A DNA stretch of 10,128 bases from assembly GCA_003343805.1 (NCBI GenBank), contig QAKM01000037.1, positions 1 through 10,128 on the forward strand, read 5' to 3'. The translations under genes and the position numbers were made by a program. Source of the DNA: Bacillota bacterium (GTDB lineage Bacteria > Bacillota > Clostridia > Christensenellales > Borkfalkiaceae). The number at the start of each line of letters is the position of its first letter. Within the stretch, counting starts at the first letter, position 1. Positions 1-6,818 of this stretch are shown in pieces. The notes beneath the pieces were generated by a model. It saw nothing but the letters and a program-made list of their open reading frames with translations. It was not told the DNA's origin and ran no database searches.

Positions 1-29
1 ATATCTAATGCGTCTTTGATAGTAGGCAT
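1..29 (-). CDS. Start of an unidentified gene, cut by the window edge
   Basis: Only the first nine codons, reading MPTIKDALD, are inside the window; the gene runs off the left edge. The start is well supported. AAGGAGGT lies at 38-45, eight bases upstream of the ATG at 27-29, and a near-consensus promoter lies just before it. Nine residues are too few to name a family. The TIKD string superficially recalls the start of LacI-type regulators, but the following residues do not match the usual helix-turn-helix, so I assign no function. Confidence 0.7.
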
Positions 30-68
30 ATCCAATTACCTCCTTCGGTGGTACTGTTTCTTACTATT

Positions 69-97
69 ATTATACGCTATTTCTCGTCAAAAATCAA
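69..97 (-). promoter_or_regulatory. Sigma-A-type promoter for the left-edge gene
   Basis: Read on the minus strand, TTGATT (92-97) and a perfect TATAAT (69-74) are separated by exactly 17 bases (75-91). Transcription would start near position 62, giving a leader of about 32 bases with a strong ribosome binding site at 38-45. It lies downstream of the beta-helix gene, so the left-edge gene is probably transcribed independently. Confidence 0.8.
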
Positions 98-121
98 CCA
101 TTTGTTGTGACAGAGCCAATC

Positions 122-159
122 CAAAAGCGGGGTTCCTGTAACGCTCCCGGAAGCGCCCC
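122..159 (-). terminator. Possible weak terminator after the beta-helix gene
   Basis: Just after the stop at 163, the minus strand can fold GGGG (156-159) and TTCC (149-152) against GGAA (133-136) and CCCC (129-132), with a three-base bulge. Only four T residues follow. The stem is imperfect and the T-run short, so this is a weak candidate. No better terminator is visible before the promoter at 69-97. Confidence 0.25.
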
Positions 160-162
160 TGT

Positions 163-2121
163 TTATGCGCTCCGTTTTTCGTATGGAGTCTCCCAAATTT
201 TAACACGGTTCGTTCCGGCGTGCAGCCCCTGCAGCGGGCCCGCAAGCACGGCGTCTCCGACTGCATTCCCCACAAGATCGGTATCCAACCTCAAATCGCT
301 GCCGTCCGGACCTTCAAACCGCTCCTCGGTGATGCGCGTCATGCTGAGCTTCTCGCTCGTCACAAGCTCTCCCTTTCCAAGAAACATCTCTTTGGGAAGC
401 TCGGTCTCCAGATACACGCCGTCCGGACCCCGCACGATCTGCACTTCAGCGCGGGCCTCGCAGACGCAGCAATTCGTCTCCGCCTCAAAGGGAAGCGCCC
501 CGTTACAATAGACGTTTCCGCGGATAAAAACGGGCTGTTTTACGCGCTCGAACTGTTCGAGATCGCCGTAGCCGAGCGCCTTTACCCGTTCGATGTACTC
601 CTCCGGCGAAGTCGGCGAGCCGTTGTACTCCGATGTCCCGTAAAACTTTCCTTCCTCCTTTCCGCCGACAAACACGTTCTGCATCCAGCGGTCGTCCCCG
701 CCGTACACGGGTACGGTCCCCGCAGGCAGCGTGGAATGCGGGAAATGATAGGGCGTGGAGCGGTTGAGCACGGGATAGTGGTTGAAAAACCCGCACACGA
801 GGTTGTGCGCATAGGCGCCGCCCTGCGAAGCGTTGTCGAAGGCGTATGCCGATGCAAAGATGTTGTTGTCCACAAGGTACGGCCCGTGCGAGACTTCGAC
901 AAACAGATCGCGATCGTTGTGTTCAAAGATGTTGGCATGAACGCGCAGCCCCTGCGCCTGCCAATCGAACCACATCCCCAGCGTACAGTCATGCACATAG
1001 TTGTTGTGGACGCAGGTGTCGATCGCCGCGTGCAGCTTGATCCCGCCCAGCTCATGCCCGTAAAATTCGTGCTTTGTTCCGATGCGGAAGATCTCGTTGC
1101 CGCAGATCTCACAAAAGACGCAGCCCAGATGCCCCACAATGCCGTTCTGACCGCAGTCGTAGATCACATTGTTCCGCACGATGTGCGAGCCGATCTTCTC
1201 CTTGCTCCAGCCGATCGCAAGCGCCTTGAACACCGCTTCCATCTGATACTGATAGCCGGGCTTTCTGCCCCACTTCGTAAAGTCGTTGTCGCCCGTCGTC
1301 TCCTCTTTTCCGAGGCTCACGCCGCTGCACTTGGAATCGTGGATGATATTATCTTCGATGATCCAACCCTTGCTCCAATTCGGGCCGAGGATACCCCACT
1401 GCTTTGCGGTGGGCGGAGCCCACGGCGTCGCCGCCTGCGCCATCTCAAAGTCCCTTACGGTGATATAGTCGATGCCCGTCCGTTCGGGGAAGAAGCACGC
1501 CCTGCGCACGTTGAACTCGACGAGCGCACCGTTGGGGTCAATCCCCTGAAAATTTGCATAGAGCGTCGTTGTATGTTCCCCGACCTCGGCATACCACCGA
1601 AAAAGCGAAGCCTCGGGATCGGAGAGCTTTTCCTCCCGCCAGCCCCAGGTCTCATAGACGCTTCTCTCCCACTTTTCGGGATGAAAGACTTTCTCTAAGG
1701 AAGGCGCCTCAAACAGGGCCTTGCCGTTCAGATACACTTCGGCGGTATGCACCTTATGCTCTCTCGGGGCGACCATCCAATCGCCGTCGATCTCCGTGCA
1801 GAACGGATCGTACTCTCCGAAGATAGCGCGGTCGATCTCCGTCTTCCATACATCCCCTTCGACGTGCTCCCAATGTTCCGCCCGCTCGGAGCCCTTGATG
1901 ACGACCTTCTCCCCTTCTGCCGCCATATAGGTGATGCGAAGGTCTTTGCTCAGGCCGCCCCTTCTCGGCTTGACCCATTCCCGGTACACACCCTCGTGGA
2001 CGATCACGGTATCCCCCGCCGCGGCGACATCTGCCGCCCGCTGGATGGTGAGGAAAGGGCGCTCCTGCGTTCCGGGGCCTCGATCGCACCCCGACTTTGC
2101 AACATGATAGACACGAGACAT
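163..2121 (-). CDS. Right-handed parallel beta-helix protein with DUF1565-type N-terminus
   Basis: A 652-residue protein, probably acting on or binding carbohydrate; the exact reaction cannot be read from the sequence. Residues 1-80 resemble the DUF1565/pectate-lyase-like start (YHVAKSGCD, GTQERPFLTIQRAAD, GDTVIVHEGVYRE, then IKGSE). Residues 210-450 hold repeated short strands with Asn/Cys-rich turns typical of a right-handed beta-helix (for example DNIIHDSKCSGVSLG, NNVIYDCGQNGIVG, NNYVHDCTLGMWFDW). Residues 530-652 look like a separate beta-rich domain. There is no signal peptide or membrane segment, so it is probably intracellular and may handle imported oligosaccharide. The start is secure: AGGAGG (2130-2135) lies eight bases before the ATG. 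The gene is divergent from an AraC regulator, a common arrangement for an inducible sugar-utilisation gene. A glycosidase (GH141-like) or a polysaccharide lyase are both possible; I cannot choose. Confidence 0.85.
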   Translation of the reverse strand: MSRVYHVAKSGCDRGPGTQERPFLTIQRAADVAAAGDTVIVHEGVYREWVKPRRGGLSKDLRITYMAAEGEKVVIKGSERAEHWEHVEGDVWKTEIDRAIFGEYDPFCTEIDGDWMVAPREHKVHTAEVYLNGKALFEAPSLEKVFHPEKWERSVYETWGWREEKLSDPEASLFRWYAEVGEHTTTLYANFQGIDPNGALVEFNVRRACFFPERTGIDYITVRDFEMAQAATPWAPPTAKQWGILGPNWSKGWIIEDNIIHDSKCSGVSLGKEETTGDNDFTKWGRKPGYQYQMEAVFKALAIGWSKEKIGSHIVRNNVIYDCGQNGIVGHLGCVFCEICGNEIFRIGTKHEFYGHELGGIKLHAAIDTCVHNNYVHDCTLGMWFDWQAQGLRVHANIFEHNDRDLFVEVSHGPYLVDNNIFASAYAFDNASQGGAYAHNLVCGFFNHYPVLNRSTPYHFPHSTLPAGTVPVYGGDDRWMQNVFVGGKEEGKFYGTSEYNGSPTSPEEYIERVKALGYGDLEQFERVKQPVFIRGNVYCNGALPFEAETNCCVCEARAEVQIVRGPDGVYLETELPKEMFLGKGELVTSEKLSMTRITEERFEGPDGSDLRLDTDLVGNAVGDAVLAGPLQGLHAGTNRVKIWETPYEKRSA

Positions 2122-2293
2122 TTTTTTGTCCTCCTTTTTCTTCTTTTTCGTTTGAATTTTATGAAATTTCTTTGCGTTTTTCCCTTTTATGGTATCATTG
2201 AGGGCAGGAACTGCTTATAGCATAGCACCTTTGCCCAAAAAGCGGAAGTTAATTCTTCAAAAGAAACAGACAAAAATTGCTGTATTGGCCGCC
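2122..2293. promoter_or_regulatory. Divergent control region between the beta-helix gene and its AraC regulator
   Basis: This stretch must hold the promoters for both divergent genes, but neither is consensus. On the plus strand a weak pair TTGAGG (2198-2203) and CATAGC (2221-2226) is spaced 17 bases. On the minus strand TATGCT/TATAAG-like -10 strings occur around 2216-2227 with no good -35, which fits a promoter needing an activator. An imperfect dyad around 2213-2227 (GCTTATA facing GCATAGC) is a candidate operator half-site pair. All of these are guesses from inspection. Confidence 0.4.
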
Positions 2294-3088
2294 ATGAAAC
2301 ATTTTCTTCAGGAATGGAGATCGTCCATCCATCTGCTCTCGGATACCGATCTCAACTTTCCCCTCCACCTGCATAAAAGCGCCGAACTCGTCCTCGTCAA
2401 AGACGGGGCTCTCACGCTGCTTCTCCCCGACCTGGAATACACCTTGAAACAGGGGGATCTTGCCGTCATCTTTCCCGGACAGGTGCACGGTTATAAGACG
2501 GCCGCCTCATCCAGGATATCCACGATCATTTTTGACCCCGTCTTTGCACAGGATCATTGGCAGGACTTGGAAACAAGACGCCCCTTGACCCCCTTCCTTG
2601 CAGCTAAGAACGTGGACCACGATATTTATTATGCCTTTGAGCGGCTGTACCGGAAGGACCTTCAGGGGCGCTTCACGGAACGTTCGGCATGGGTGCGCCT
2701 GATCATGGCCATGGTCATGCCCCGGCTGGAACTTACAAGCGCGGATACCGCCGGCGACCGGGATCTCGTCTATCGCATCGTCGCGTATCTTTCCGCACAC
2801 TACACGGAGCACATCACTCTGGATGATCTCGCAAAACGCCTGCACGTCAACAAGTATTATCTTTCACACGCTTTTTCTGCGAAATTAGGTTCCGGTTTTC
2901 CAAATTACCTGAACTGCCTCAGATGCGATCATGCCAAAATGCTGCTCACGTCCACCTCGGAAGATATCCTGACCGTGGGCGAACTGTGCGGCTTCGACAC
3001 ACAGCGCACCTTTCACCGCGTATTCAAAGGCTATACGGGAATGACCCCGCGCGAATACCGGCTTTCTTCAGAAAAAAACGACGGATAA
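2294..3088 (+). CDS. AraC-family transcriptional regulator
   Basis: A 264-residue DNA-binding regulator. Residues about 20-75 form a cupin-like sensor (FPLHLHKSAELVLVKDG, then QGDLAVIFPGQVHGY), the usual sugar-binding half of AraC proteins. Residues about 160-258 are the double helix-turn-helix: first helix pair near ITLDDLAKRLHVNKYYLSHAF, second near TVGELCGFDTQRTFHRVFK, closing with the family signature GMTPREYR. I chose the ATG at 2294 because homology-like sequence begins there; an in-frame ATG at 2189 would add 35 low-complexity basic residues and lies inside the likely promoter. Neither start has a clear ribosome binding site, so this is uncertain. It is the only plus-strand gene, divergent from the beta-helix gene, which is its most likely target. 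Confidence 0.88.
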   Translation: MKHFLQEWRSSIHLLSDTDLNFPLHLHKSAELVLVKDGALTLLLPDLEYTLKQGDLAVIFPGQVHGYKTAASSRISTIIFDPVFAQDHWQDLETRRPLTPFLAAKNVDHDIYYAFERLYRKDLQGRFTERSAWVRLIMAMVMPRLELTSADTAGDRDLVYRIVAYLSAHYTEHITLDDLAKRLHVNKYYLSHAFSAKLGSGFPNYLNCLRCDHAKMLLTSTSEDILTVGELCGFDTQRTFHRVFKGYTGMTPREYRLSSEKNDG

Positions 3089-3155
3089 AAGAACACACAT
3101 CCTCGAAAATTCCGCTTTTTTCAACGGCTCCTGCCGTCCGCATGGCAGCACAGAT

Positions 3156-3190
3156 CAAAAAGAGCAGCCGATCGGGCTGCTCCGTTTTTT
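3156..3190. terminator. Bidirectional intrinsic terminator between convergent genes
   Basis: GAGCAGCC (3162-3169) pairs perfectly with GGCTGCTC (3175-3182) around a five-base loop. Six T residues (3185-3190) follow on the plus strand, and five A residues (3157-3161) give a T-run on the minus strand. It ends the AraC gene on one side and the nitroreductase gene on the other, whose stop codon (3189-3191) overlaps the T-run. Confidence 0.93.
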
Positions 3191-3707
3191 ACTTTACCCA
3201 GAAGACGCGGCCGTCGTTACGGGGCTTGGGTGCGGGCGGCTCGCCCTCGATGTAGCCGAGCGCGACGTGTCCGATGCCGATATACTCCCCTTCGATGCCA
3301 AGCGAAGAGAGAAGCTCCTTCCCGAAGGGGCGTTCGAGCTCCTCCTTGGCGCGGTGGATCCAGCAGGAGCCCAGCCCCATCGCCCACGCGGCGTTGAGAA
3401 GATTATCCATCACGCAGCTTCCGTCATACACGGCGTTAGGGCACGCTTTCGCGGCGACCAGAAGAATGACAGGCGCCCCATAGAAGGGATCGGAATCTCT
3501 CCCCATGACGGCGGCATTCTCCCTCGCGATCTTGTCGCGCATCTCTTTGTTCGTCACAGCGATGATGACGGGATCCTGCAATCCCATCCCCGTGGGCGCA
3601 TAGAGCCCTGCCTCGATGATCTTTTCGATGAGCTCTTCGGGCACGGGATCGCTCTTGTAAGAGCGAATGCTCCTGCGCGTCAGTAAAACTTGCATGGCTT
3701 CGTTCAT
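3189..3707 (-). CDS. Nitroreductase family protein (FMN-dependent)
   Basis: A 172-residue flavin oxidoreductase of the nitroreductase family, which uses NAD(P)H to reduce nitro compounds, quinones or similar acceptors; the physiological substrate is unknown. Visible family features are RRSIRSY (residues 11-17, FMN phosphate contact), APTGMGLQ (37-44), the helix running from DGSCVMDNLLNAAW to GLGSCWI (95-117), and the C-terminal IGIGHVALGY segment. It is at the short end of the family, in the group with a C-terminal half similar to small clostridial nitroreductases. The start at 3707 is favoured over an upstream in-frame start at 3821 because AGGGAGG lies a few bases before it and the promoter lies between the two. 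It is monocistronic, with its own promoter and the bidirectional terminator at its end. Confidence 0.92.
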   Translation of the reverse strand: MNEAMQVLLTRRSIRSYKSDPVPEELIEKIIEAGLYAPTGMGLQDPVIIAVTNKEMRDKIARENAAVMGRDSDPFYGAPVILLVAAKACPNAVYDGSCVMDNLLNAAWAMGLGSCWIHRAKEELERPFGKELLSSLGIEGEYIGIGHVALGYIEGEPPAPKPRNDGRVFWVK

Positions 3708-3768
3708 AAATTTCCTCCCTTGCGGCACGTTCCCGGCGCATTTACACCGGCCGCGCCCGTTTTTCTCC

Positions 3769-3797
3769 ATTATAACAGAAAAGCCCCGTGGTTTCAA
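3769..3797 (-). promoter_or_regulatory. Strong promoter for the nitroreductase gene
   Basis: On the minus strand TTGAAA (3792-3797) and TATAAT (3769-3774) are spaced exactly 17 bases, and the -10 is extended by a TGT just upstream. The leader would be about 55 bases. The -35 box lies inside the loop of the terminator hairpin of the methyltransferase gene. Confidence 0.85.
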
Positions 3798-3807
3798 CCC
3801 CCGGGGC
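3775..3807 (-). terminator. Terminator of the RNA methyltransferase gene
   Basis: GCCCCG (minus strand, 3802-3807) pairs with CGGGGC (3783-3788), with further partial pairing toward the loop. On the minus strand the stem is followed by TTTTCTGTT. The T-run is modest. A second small hairpin (AAAGCCG facing CGGCTTT, about 3820-3837) spans the stop codon of the methyltransferase. The loop contains the -35 box of the next promoter. Confidence 0.7.
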
Positions 3808-3827
3808 AAAATTTTCACCAAAGCCGC

Positions 3828-4715
3828 TCACGGCTTTTGCAGTTTTGCAACAAAGAACCCTTCAAAGAGGCCGTCCGGCTTCACGCACAGCGTCCCCTCC
3901 GCGGAGGGCAGCAGCGGCACTCCCTCGGGCGCAGCAAGCGGCACAAGGCGCGCCCCCTTCAAGGAAGATACAGCATCTTCGTTCTCCTCCCGAAGGATGG
4001 AACAGGTGGAATAGACGAGCGTTCCGCCCGGCTTTAAGAGCTCGAACGCCTTCTTGAGAAGCGCCCGCTGCAACGAAATGCACTTTGCAAGCAGTTTCTC
4101 GCTCCAACGAACACGATCGGAGGGAGAGAGCGTCCCGCTCCCCGAACAGGGTGCATCGAGCAGGATCTTATCGAAGCGGAAAAAGGGGCTCAGATTCCGC
4201 GCGTCCTCCTTCAGGAGCGTCACGCGGGGCGCCCCCTGCTTTTCCACGTTGTATTTCAGGCGCTCGAAACGAAACTGATCGCGTTCACAGGCGGTGATGA
4301 GCGCGCCGCCCCCCGAAAGCGCGGAAAGCTGCGTCGTCTTGCCGCCGGGGGCTGCCGTCATGTCGAGGATGCTCTCCCCGGGCTTGGGTTCCACAAAGAG
4401 CGGCGGGAGCATAGAGGAAAGGCTCTGCAGATAGATGCCGCCCTCTTCATAGAGCGCCGTTTTCTGCACGTCGCGCTCCGAAGCGCCCTCCAAAAGGAAG
4501 GCGTCCTCGTAGAAGGGAACGCGCCCAAGGGTGAGCCCCGCAAACTCCTGAAGGACGCGCTTTTCGTCCGCCTTCAGACGGTTGAGCCGAAAGGTGACGG
4601 GCCGTTCCTTCTGAAAGGCGGCACAGATCTCTTTGCTCATCTCCCCGTACTGCGCCGCAAGTTTTGCCTGCAAAGCGGCAGGAAGGACGGGATCTTCCAA
4701 TATTACGTCAGACAT
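3828..4715 (-). CDS. NOL1/NOP2/Sun-family RNA (cytosine-C5) methyltransferase, compact form
   Basis: A 295-residue S-adenosylmethionine-dependent methyltransferase that probably makes 5-methylcytosine in rRNA or tRNA. The SAM-binding motif is DMTAAPGGKTTQ. The two conserved cysteines of the family are present: DAPCSGSGT (motif IV) and STCSILREENE (motif VI, nucleophile). The N-terminal part resembles the RsmB/RsmF N1 region. It is much shorter than RsmF or RsmB (about 430-480 residues), lacking both the NusB-like domain and a C-terminal PUA-like RNA-binding domain, so the exact target cannot be inferred. I chose the ATG at 4715; a TTG at 4727 is an alternative. Neither has a visible ribosome binding site, and the predicted leader is only about 26 bases. 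It is monocistronic, with its own promoter and terminator. Confidence 0.9.
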   Translation of the reverse strand: MSDVILEDPVLPAALQAKLAAQYGEMSKEICAAFQKERPVTFRLNRLKADEKRVLQEFAGLTLGRVPFYEDAFLLEGASERDVQKTALYEEGGIYLQSLSSMLPPLFVEPKPGESILDMTAAPGGKTTQLSALSGGGALITACERDQFRFERLKYNVEKQGAPRVTLLKEDARNLSPFFRFDKILLDAPCSGSGTLSPSDRVRWSEKLLAKCISLQRALLKKAFELLKPGGTLVYSTCSILREENEDAVSSLKGARLVPLAAPEGVPLLPSAEGTLCVKPDGLFEGFFVAKLQKP

Positions 4716-4747
4716 ATTACTATGCAAAACGGCAAAAAATGCCTCAT

Positions 4748-4778
4748 ATTATACAAAAGAGCGGCTTATTCCCCGCAA
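4748..4778 (-). promoter_or_regulatory. Probable promoter for the RNA methyltransferase gene
   Basis: On the minus strand a perfect TATAAT (4748-4753) is preceded by TTGCGG (4773-4778) with a 19-base spacer, longer than ideal. The start of transcription near 4741 would leave a leader of roughly 26 bases with no ribosome binding site. The -35 lies within the ktrA terminator hairpin. Confidence 0.6.
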
Positions 4779-4800
4779 GTTTACGGGAAAGCCGCCCTTT
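4754..4800 (-). terminator. Terminator at the end of the ktrA operon
   Basis: GCGGCTT (4761-4767) pairs with AAGCCGC (4789-4795), and the pairing continues inward between TTCCCCG and CGGGAA with one bulged base, leaving a loop of about eight. On the minus strand TCTTTTG follows; on the plus strand CCTTTTTC follows, so it could work both ways, although no plus-strand gene ends here. It closes the run of minus-strand genes that ends with ktrA. Confidence 0.8.
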
Positions 4801-4808
4801 TTCTTTGC

Positions 4809-5462
4809 TTAACGGATCTGCCGCTCCATGCGCTTGATCGCGGCATTGGAGCCGAACACCACCACGGAATCGCCGGGCAGGAAGCGATCCTCGCCCGTCG
4901 GGGTGATGCGCTGATCCCCTCTGCAGATGAGCAGCACGTTGAGGTGATAGCGGTTTCTCAGGTCCATCTCCATCAGCTTCTTGGAGGGCTCCTTGCCGCT
5001 GTACACGAGCGTTGCAACGCTCGACTCCTCCGTCACGCGGAAGAACTGCGTGACGCCGTGATTCAAGAGCCGCCCACAGAGGTTGTTGACGGCAAGCTCC
5101 CTCGCGTCGAACACCTCGTCGGCTCCCAGGCGCAGGAGAACGCGCTTTGCGCTCTCCTCTTCCGCGCGCACGATGACGCGCCCCACCCCGAGCTCCTTCA
5201 AGAGCACCAGAATGAGAATGGTCGCCTCAAAGTTCTTGCCGATGGCAACGATGACGCAGTCCACCTCATCCAGGTCGAGCTTCTTTAACGTCTCCTCCTT
5301 GGTGCAGTCGCAGCAATAGGCGAGCGGGATCTGTTCCGCAATGCGGTTGACGCGCTCCTCGTCGAGGTCCACGGCAACGACGTTCGCCCCCTGCGCACCC
5401 AGCTCCAGACACAGCTTACTGCCGAAAGAGCCAAGACCGATGACAGCAAAATCTCTTTTCAT
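4809..5462 (-). CDS. ktrA: KtrA/TrkA-type RCK regulatory subunit of a potassium uptake system
   Basis: A 217-residue cytosolic protein that forms the gating ring of a Ktr/Trk potassium channel. Residues 1-120 are the RCK_N Rossmann fold: nucleotide-binding GLGSFG at 9-14 and the acidic D32 at the end of the second strand, which normally contacts the ribose of NAD(H) or ATP/ADP. Residues about 135-217 are RCK_C (TrkA_C), ending in GDSVVVFG. The length is right for KtrA and too short for the double-RCK TrkA of enterobacteria. The start at 5462 has GGAGG five bases upstream, 26 bases after the ktrB stop, so the two are co-translated partners. Oddity: residues 50-53 read CCDC at the site that is usually GDA/NAT after the third strand, giving a small cysteine cluster close to the nucleotide pocket. 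Confidence 0.93.
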   Translation of the reverse strand: MKRDFAVIGLGSFGSKLCLELGAQGANVVAVDLDEERVNRIAEQIPLAYCCDCTKEETLKKLDLDEVDCVIVAIGKNFEATILILVLLKELGVGRVIVRAEEESAKRVLLRLGADEVFDARELAVNNLCGRLLNHGVTQFFRVTEESSVATLVYSGKEPSKKLMEMDLRNRYHLNVLLICRGDQRITPTGEDRFLPGDSVVVFGSNAAIKRMERQIR

Positions 5463-5488
5463 GATATCCTCCCCGCTTGTCGCGGTAT

Positions 5489-6817
5489 TTATCCTACAAT
5501 GACGTCTGCATCCACATAGCGGATGGATTCGTCCTCGTTCCGGTTCCAGTTGCGGCGCAGGACCATCAGAACGGTCATGCAGCCAAGCCGCCCGAAGAAC
5601 ATCGCAAGGCACAGGAGCGCCTTACTGCCCGTCTCCAGCCCCGTCGTGATGCCCGCCGAGCTTCCCACGTTCGCGAATGCAGAAACGGTCTCCAACACGA
5701 TGTGGGCGTTCGGGGTCTGCGGCTCAAAGGCGGCAACGCCTGTCGAGACGGCAAACACGCACATGAGCGTCATCACCGTGATGAGCATGGCGCGCGAGAT
5801 GGTGCGGGCCGGGATCTTGCGCTGAAATGCAACGGGCTGCTTCCCGCGCATAAACGAGACGATCGCAACGACCAGCACAAAGAGCGTCGTACACTTGATG
5901 CCGCCGCCCGTCGAGGCAGGCCCCGCGCCGACGAACATCAGAAAGTCATACAGCATGAGCGACGAATTTTTCCACGTCGAAAGGTCGCAGCAGGAGAACC
6001 CGCAGGTACGGGCCATCGCGCTCATGAACATGGCATCGCCGAAGCAGACGCCGCCCCACTCGGAAAGATAGATCCCGAGCCCCCCGCCGAGCAGCAGGAT
6101 GGGCGTGATGGTCAGCACGATCTTGCTGTGCGTACTCAGATGCCTCGGGCTCTTCCGAAGTGTGACGACCTCGTTGATGACGATGTATCCGAGCCCGCCG
6201 AGGACAGTCAGAAGCGCCGTGCTGAAGAGAAGCAGCGGGTTTTCATCCCCCGCATAGATCTGCATACTTGTGGCCCCGAAGAGGTCGAATCCCGCATTGT
6301 TGAAGGCGGAGATCGCCTGGAAGAGGGAGACGAAGAACAGCCTCCCGCCCGAATAATCGTTCCGGAGCGCAATGAGATTTAAAATGACGCCGAACGCCTC
6401 GATCACAAAGGTGATGAGGAGCGCGCGCCCCAGGAAGGTACGCACATTGAGGCGGCTCTCCCCCAGCGTCTCGCCCATCAGGAACTTCTCCGAGAGCCCC
6501 AGCTTGACGCCGAACAGCGTCAGGACGGCCGTCATGACGGTGACAAAGCCCAGCCCGCCGATCTGGATGAGCAGCATCACGACGATCTGCCCGAACAGCG
6601 TGAAGGTATCGATGACAACGACGGAGGAAAGCCCTGTGATGCACACTGCGCTCGTCGAGACAAACAGCGCATCGATGAAGGCAATACCGTTGTGCGTCGC
6701 AAAGGGAAGCATCAGAAGGAGCGACCCGACGAGGATGATGATCAGAAAGCCCAACAGAATGAAGAGGTAAGGAAATTTCAGTTTGAAGGGCGATCGGTTG
6801 ATTTTTGCGTTTTCCAT
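5489..6817 (-). CDS. ktrB: KtrB/TrkH-family potassium channel subunit
   Basis: A 442-residue membrane protein that conducts potassium (KtrB also takes sodium in some species). Four P-loop repeats are visible: TSAVCITGLS (55-64), FNNAGFDLFG (172-181), ARTCGFSCCDL (269-279) and ANVGSSAG (382-389). The glycine-rich ASTGGG (301-306) after the third pore loop corresponds to the family's intramembrane gate. Strongly hydrophobic helices flank each repeat, and the length is typical of KtrB. I chose the ATG at 6817: it follows the stop of the upstream GTPase gene by a single base (TGA-T-ATG), has no ribosome binding site of its own, and so looks translationally coupled. A TTG at 6865 would overlap that gene by about 45 bases. 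The third pore loop is unusual in having C272, C276 and C277; the common form in this family is close to R-[ST]-A-G-F-N. Confidence 0.94.
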   Translation of the reverse strand: MENAKINRSPFKLKFPYLFILLGFLIIILVGSLLLMLPFATHNGIAFIDALFVSTSAVCITGLSSVVVIDTFTLFGQIVVMLLIQIGGLGFVTVMTAVLTLFGVKLGLSEKFLMGETLGESRLNVRTFLGRALLITFVIEAFGVILNLIALRNDYSGGRLFFVSLFQAISAFNNAGFDLFGATSMQIYAGDENPLLLFSTALLTVLGGLGYIVINEVVTLRKSPRHLSTHSKIVLTITPILLLGGGLGIYLSEWGGVCFGDAMFMSAMARTCGFSCCDLSTWKNSSLMLYDFLMFVGAGPASTGGGIKCTTLFVLVVAIVSFMRGKQPVAFQRKIPARTISRAMLITVMTLMCVFAVSTGVAAFEPQTPNAHIVLETVSAFANVGSSAGITTGLETGSKALLCLAMFFGRLGCMTVLMVLRRNWNRNEDESIRYVDADVIVG

Positions 6818-6818
6818 A

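Noticed and set aside
220..1698. Long plus-strand open frame (492 codons) opposite the beta-helix gene
   Set aside because: It is antisense to a protein with clear family features and a strong ribosome binding site, has no recognisable domain, and is the expected by-product of GC-rich codon choice.
2189..2293. Longer AraC regulator starting at 2189
   Set aside because: The added 35 residues are unlike AraC N-termini, there is no ribosome binding site, and the stretch is needed as the divergent control region. Not fully excluded.
3130..3148. Small hairpin CTGCC/GGCAG after the AraC gene
   Set aside because: The stem is only five pairs with an eight-base loop and no T-run; the strong terminator a few bases later is sufficient.
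3708..3821. N-terminal extension of the nitroreductase to 3821
   Set aside because: The extra residues are basic and unlike the family, and the region contains the promoter; a strong ribosome binding site marks the ATG at 3707.
5477..6382. Plus-strand open frame of 301 codons opposite ktrB
   Set aside because: It is highly charged and low-complexity, has no family resemblance, and is antisense to an unmistakable potassium channel gene.
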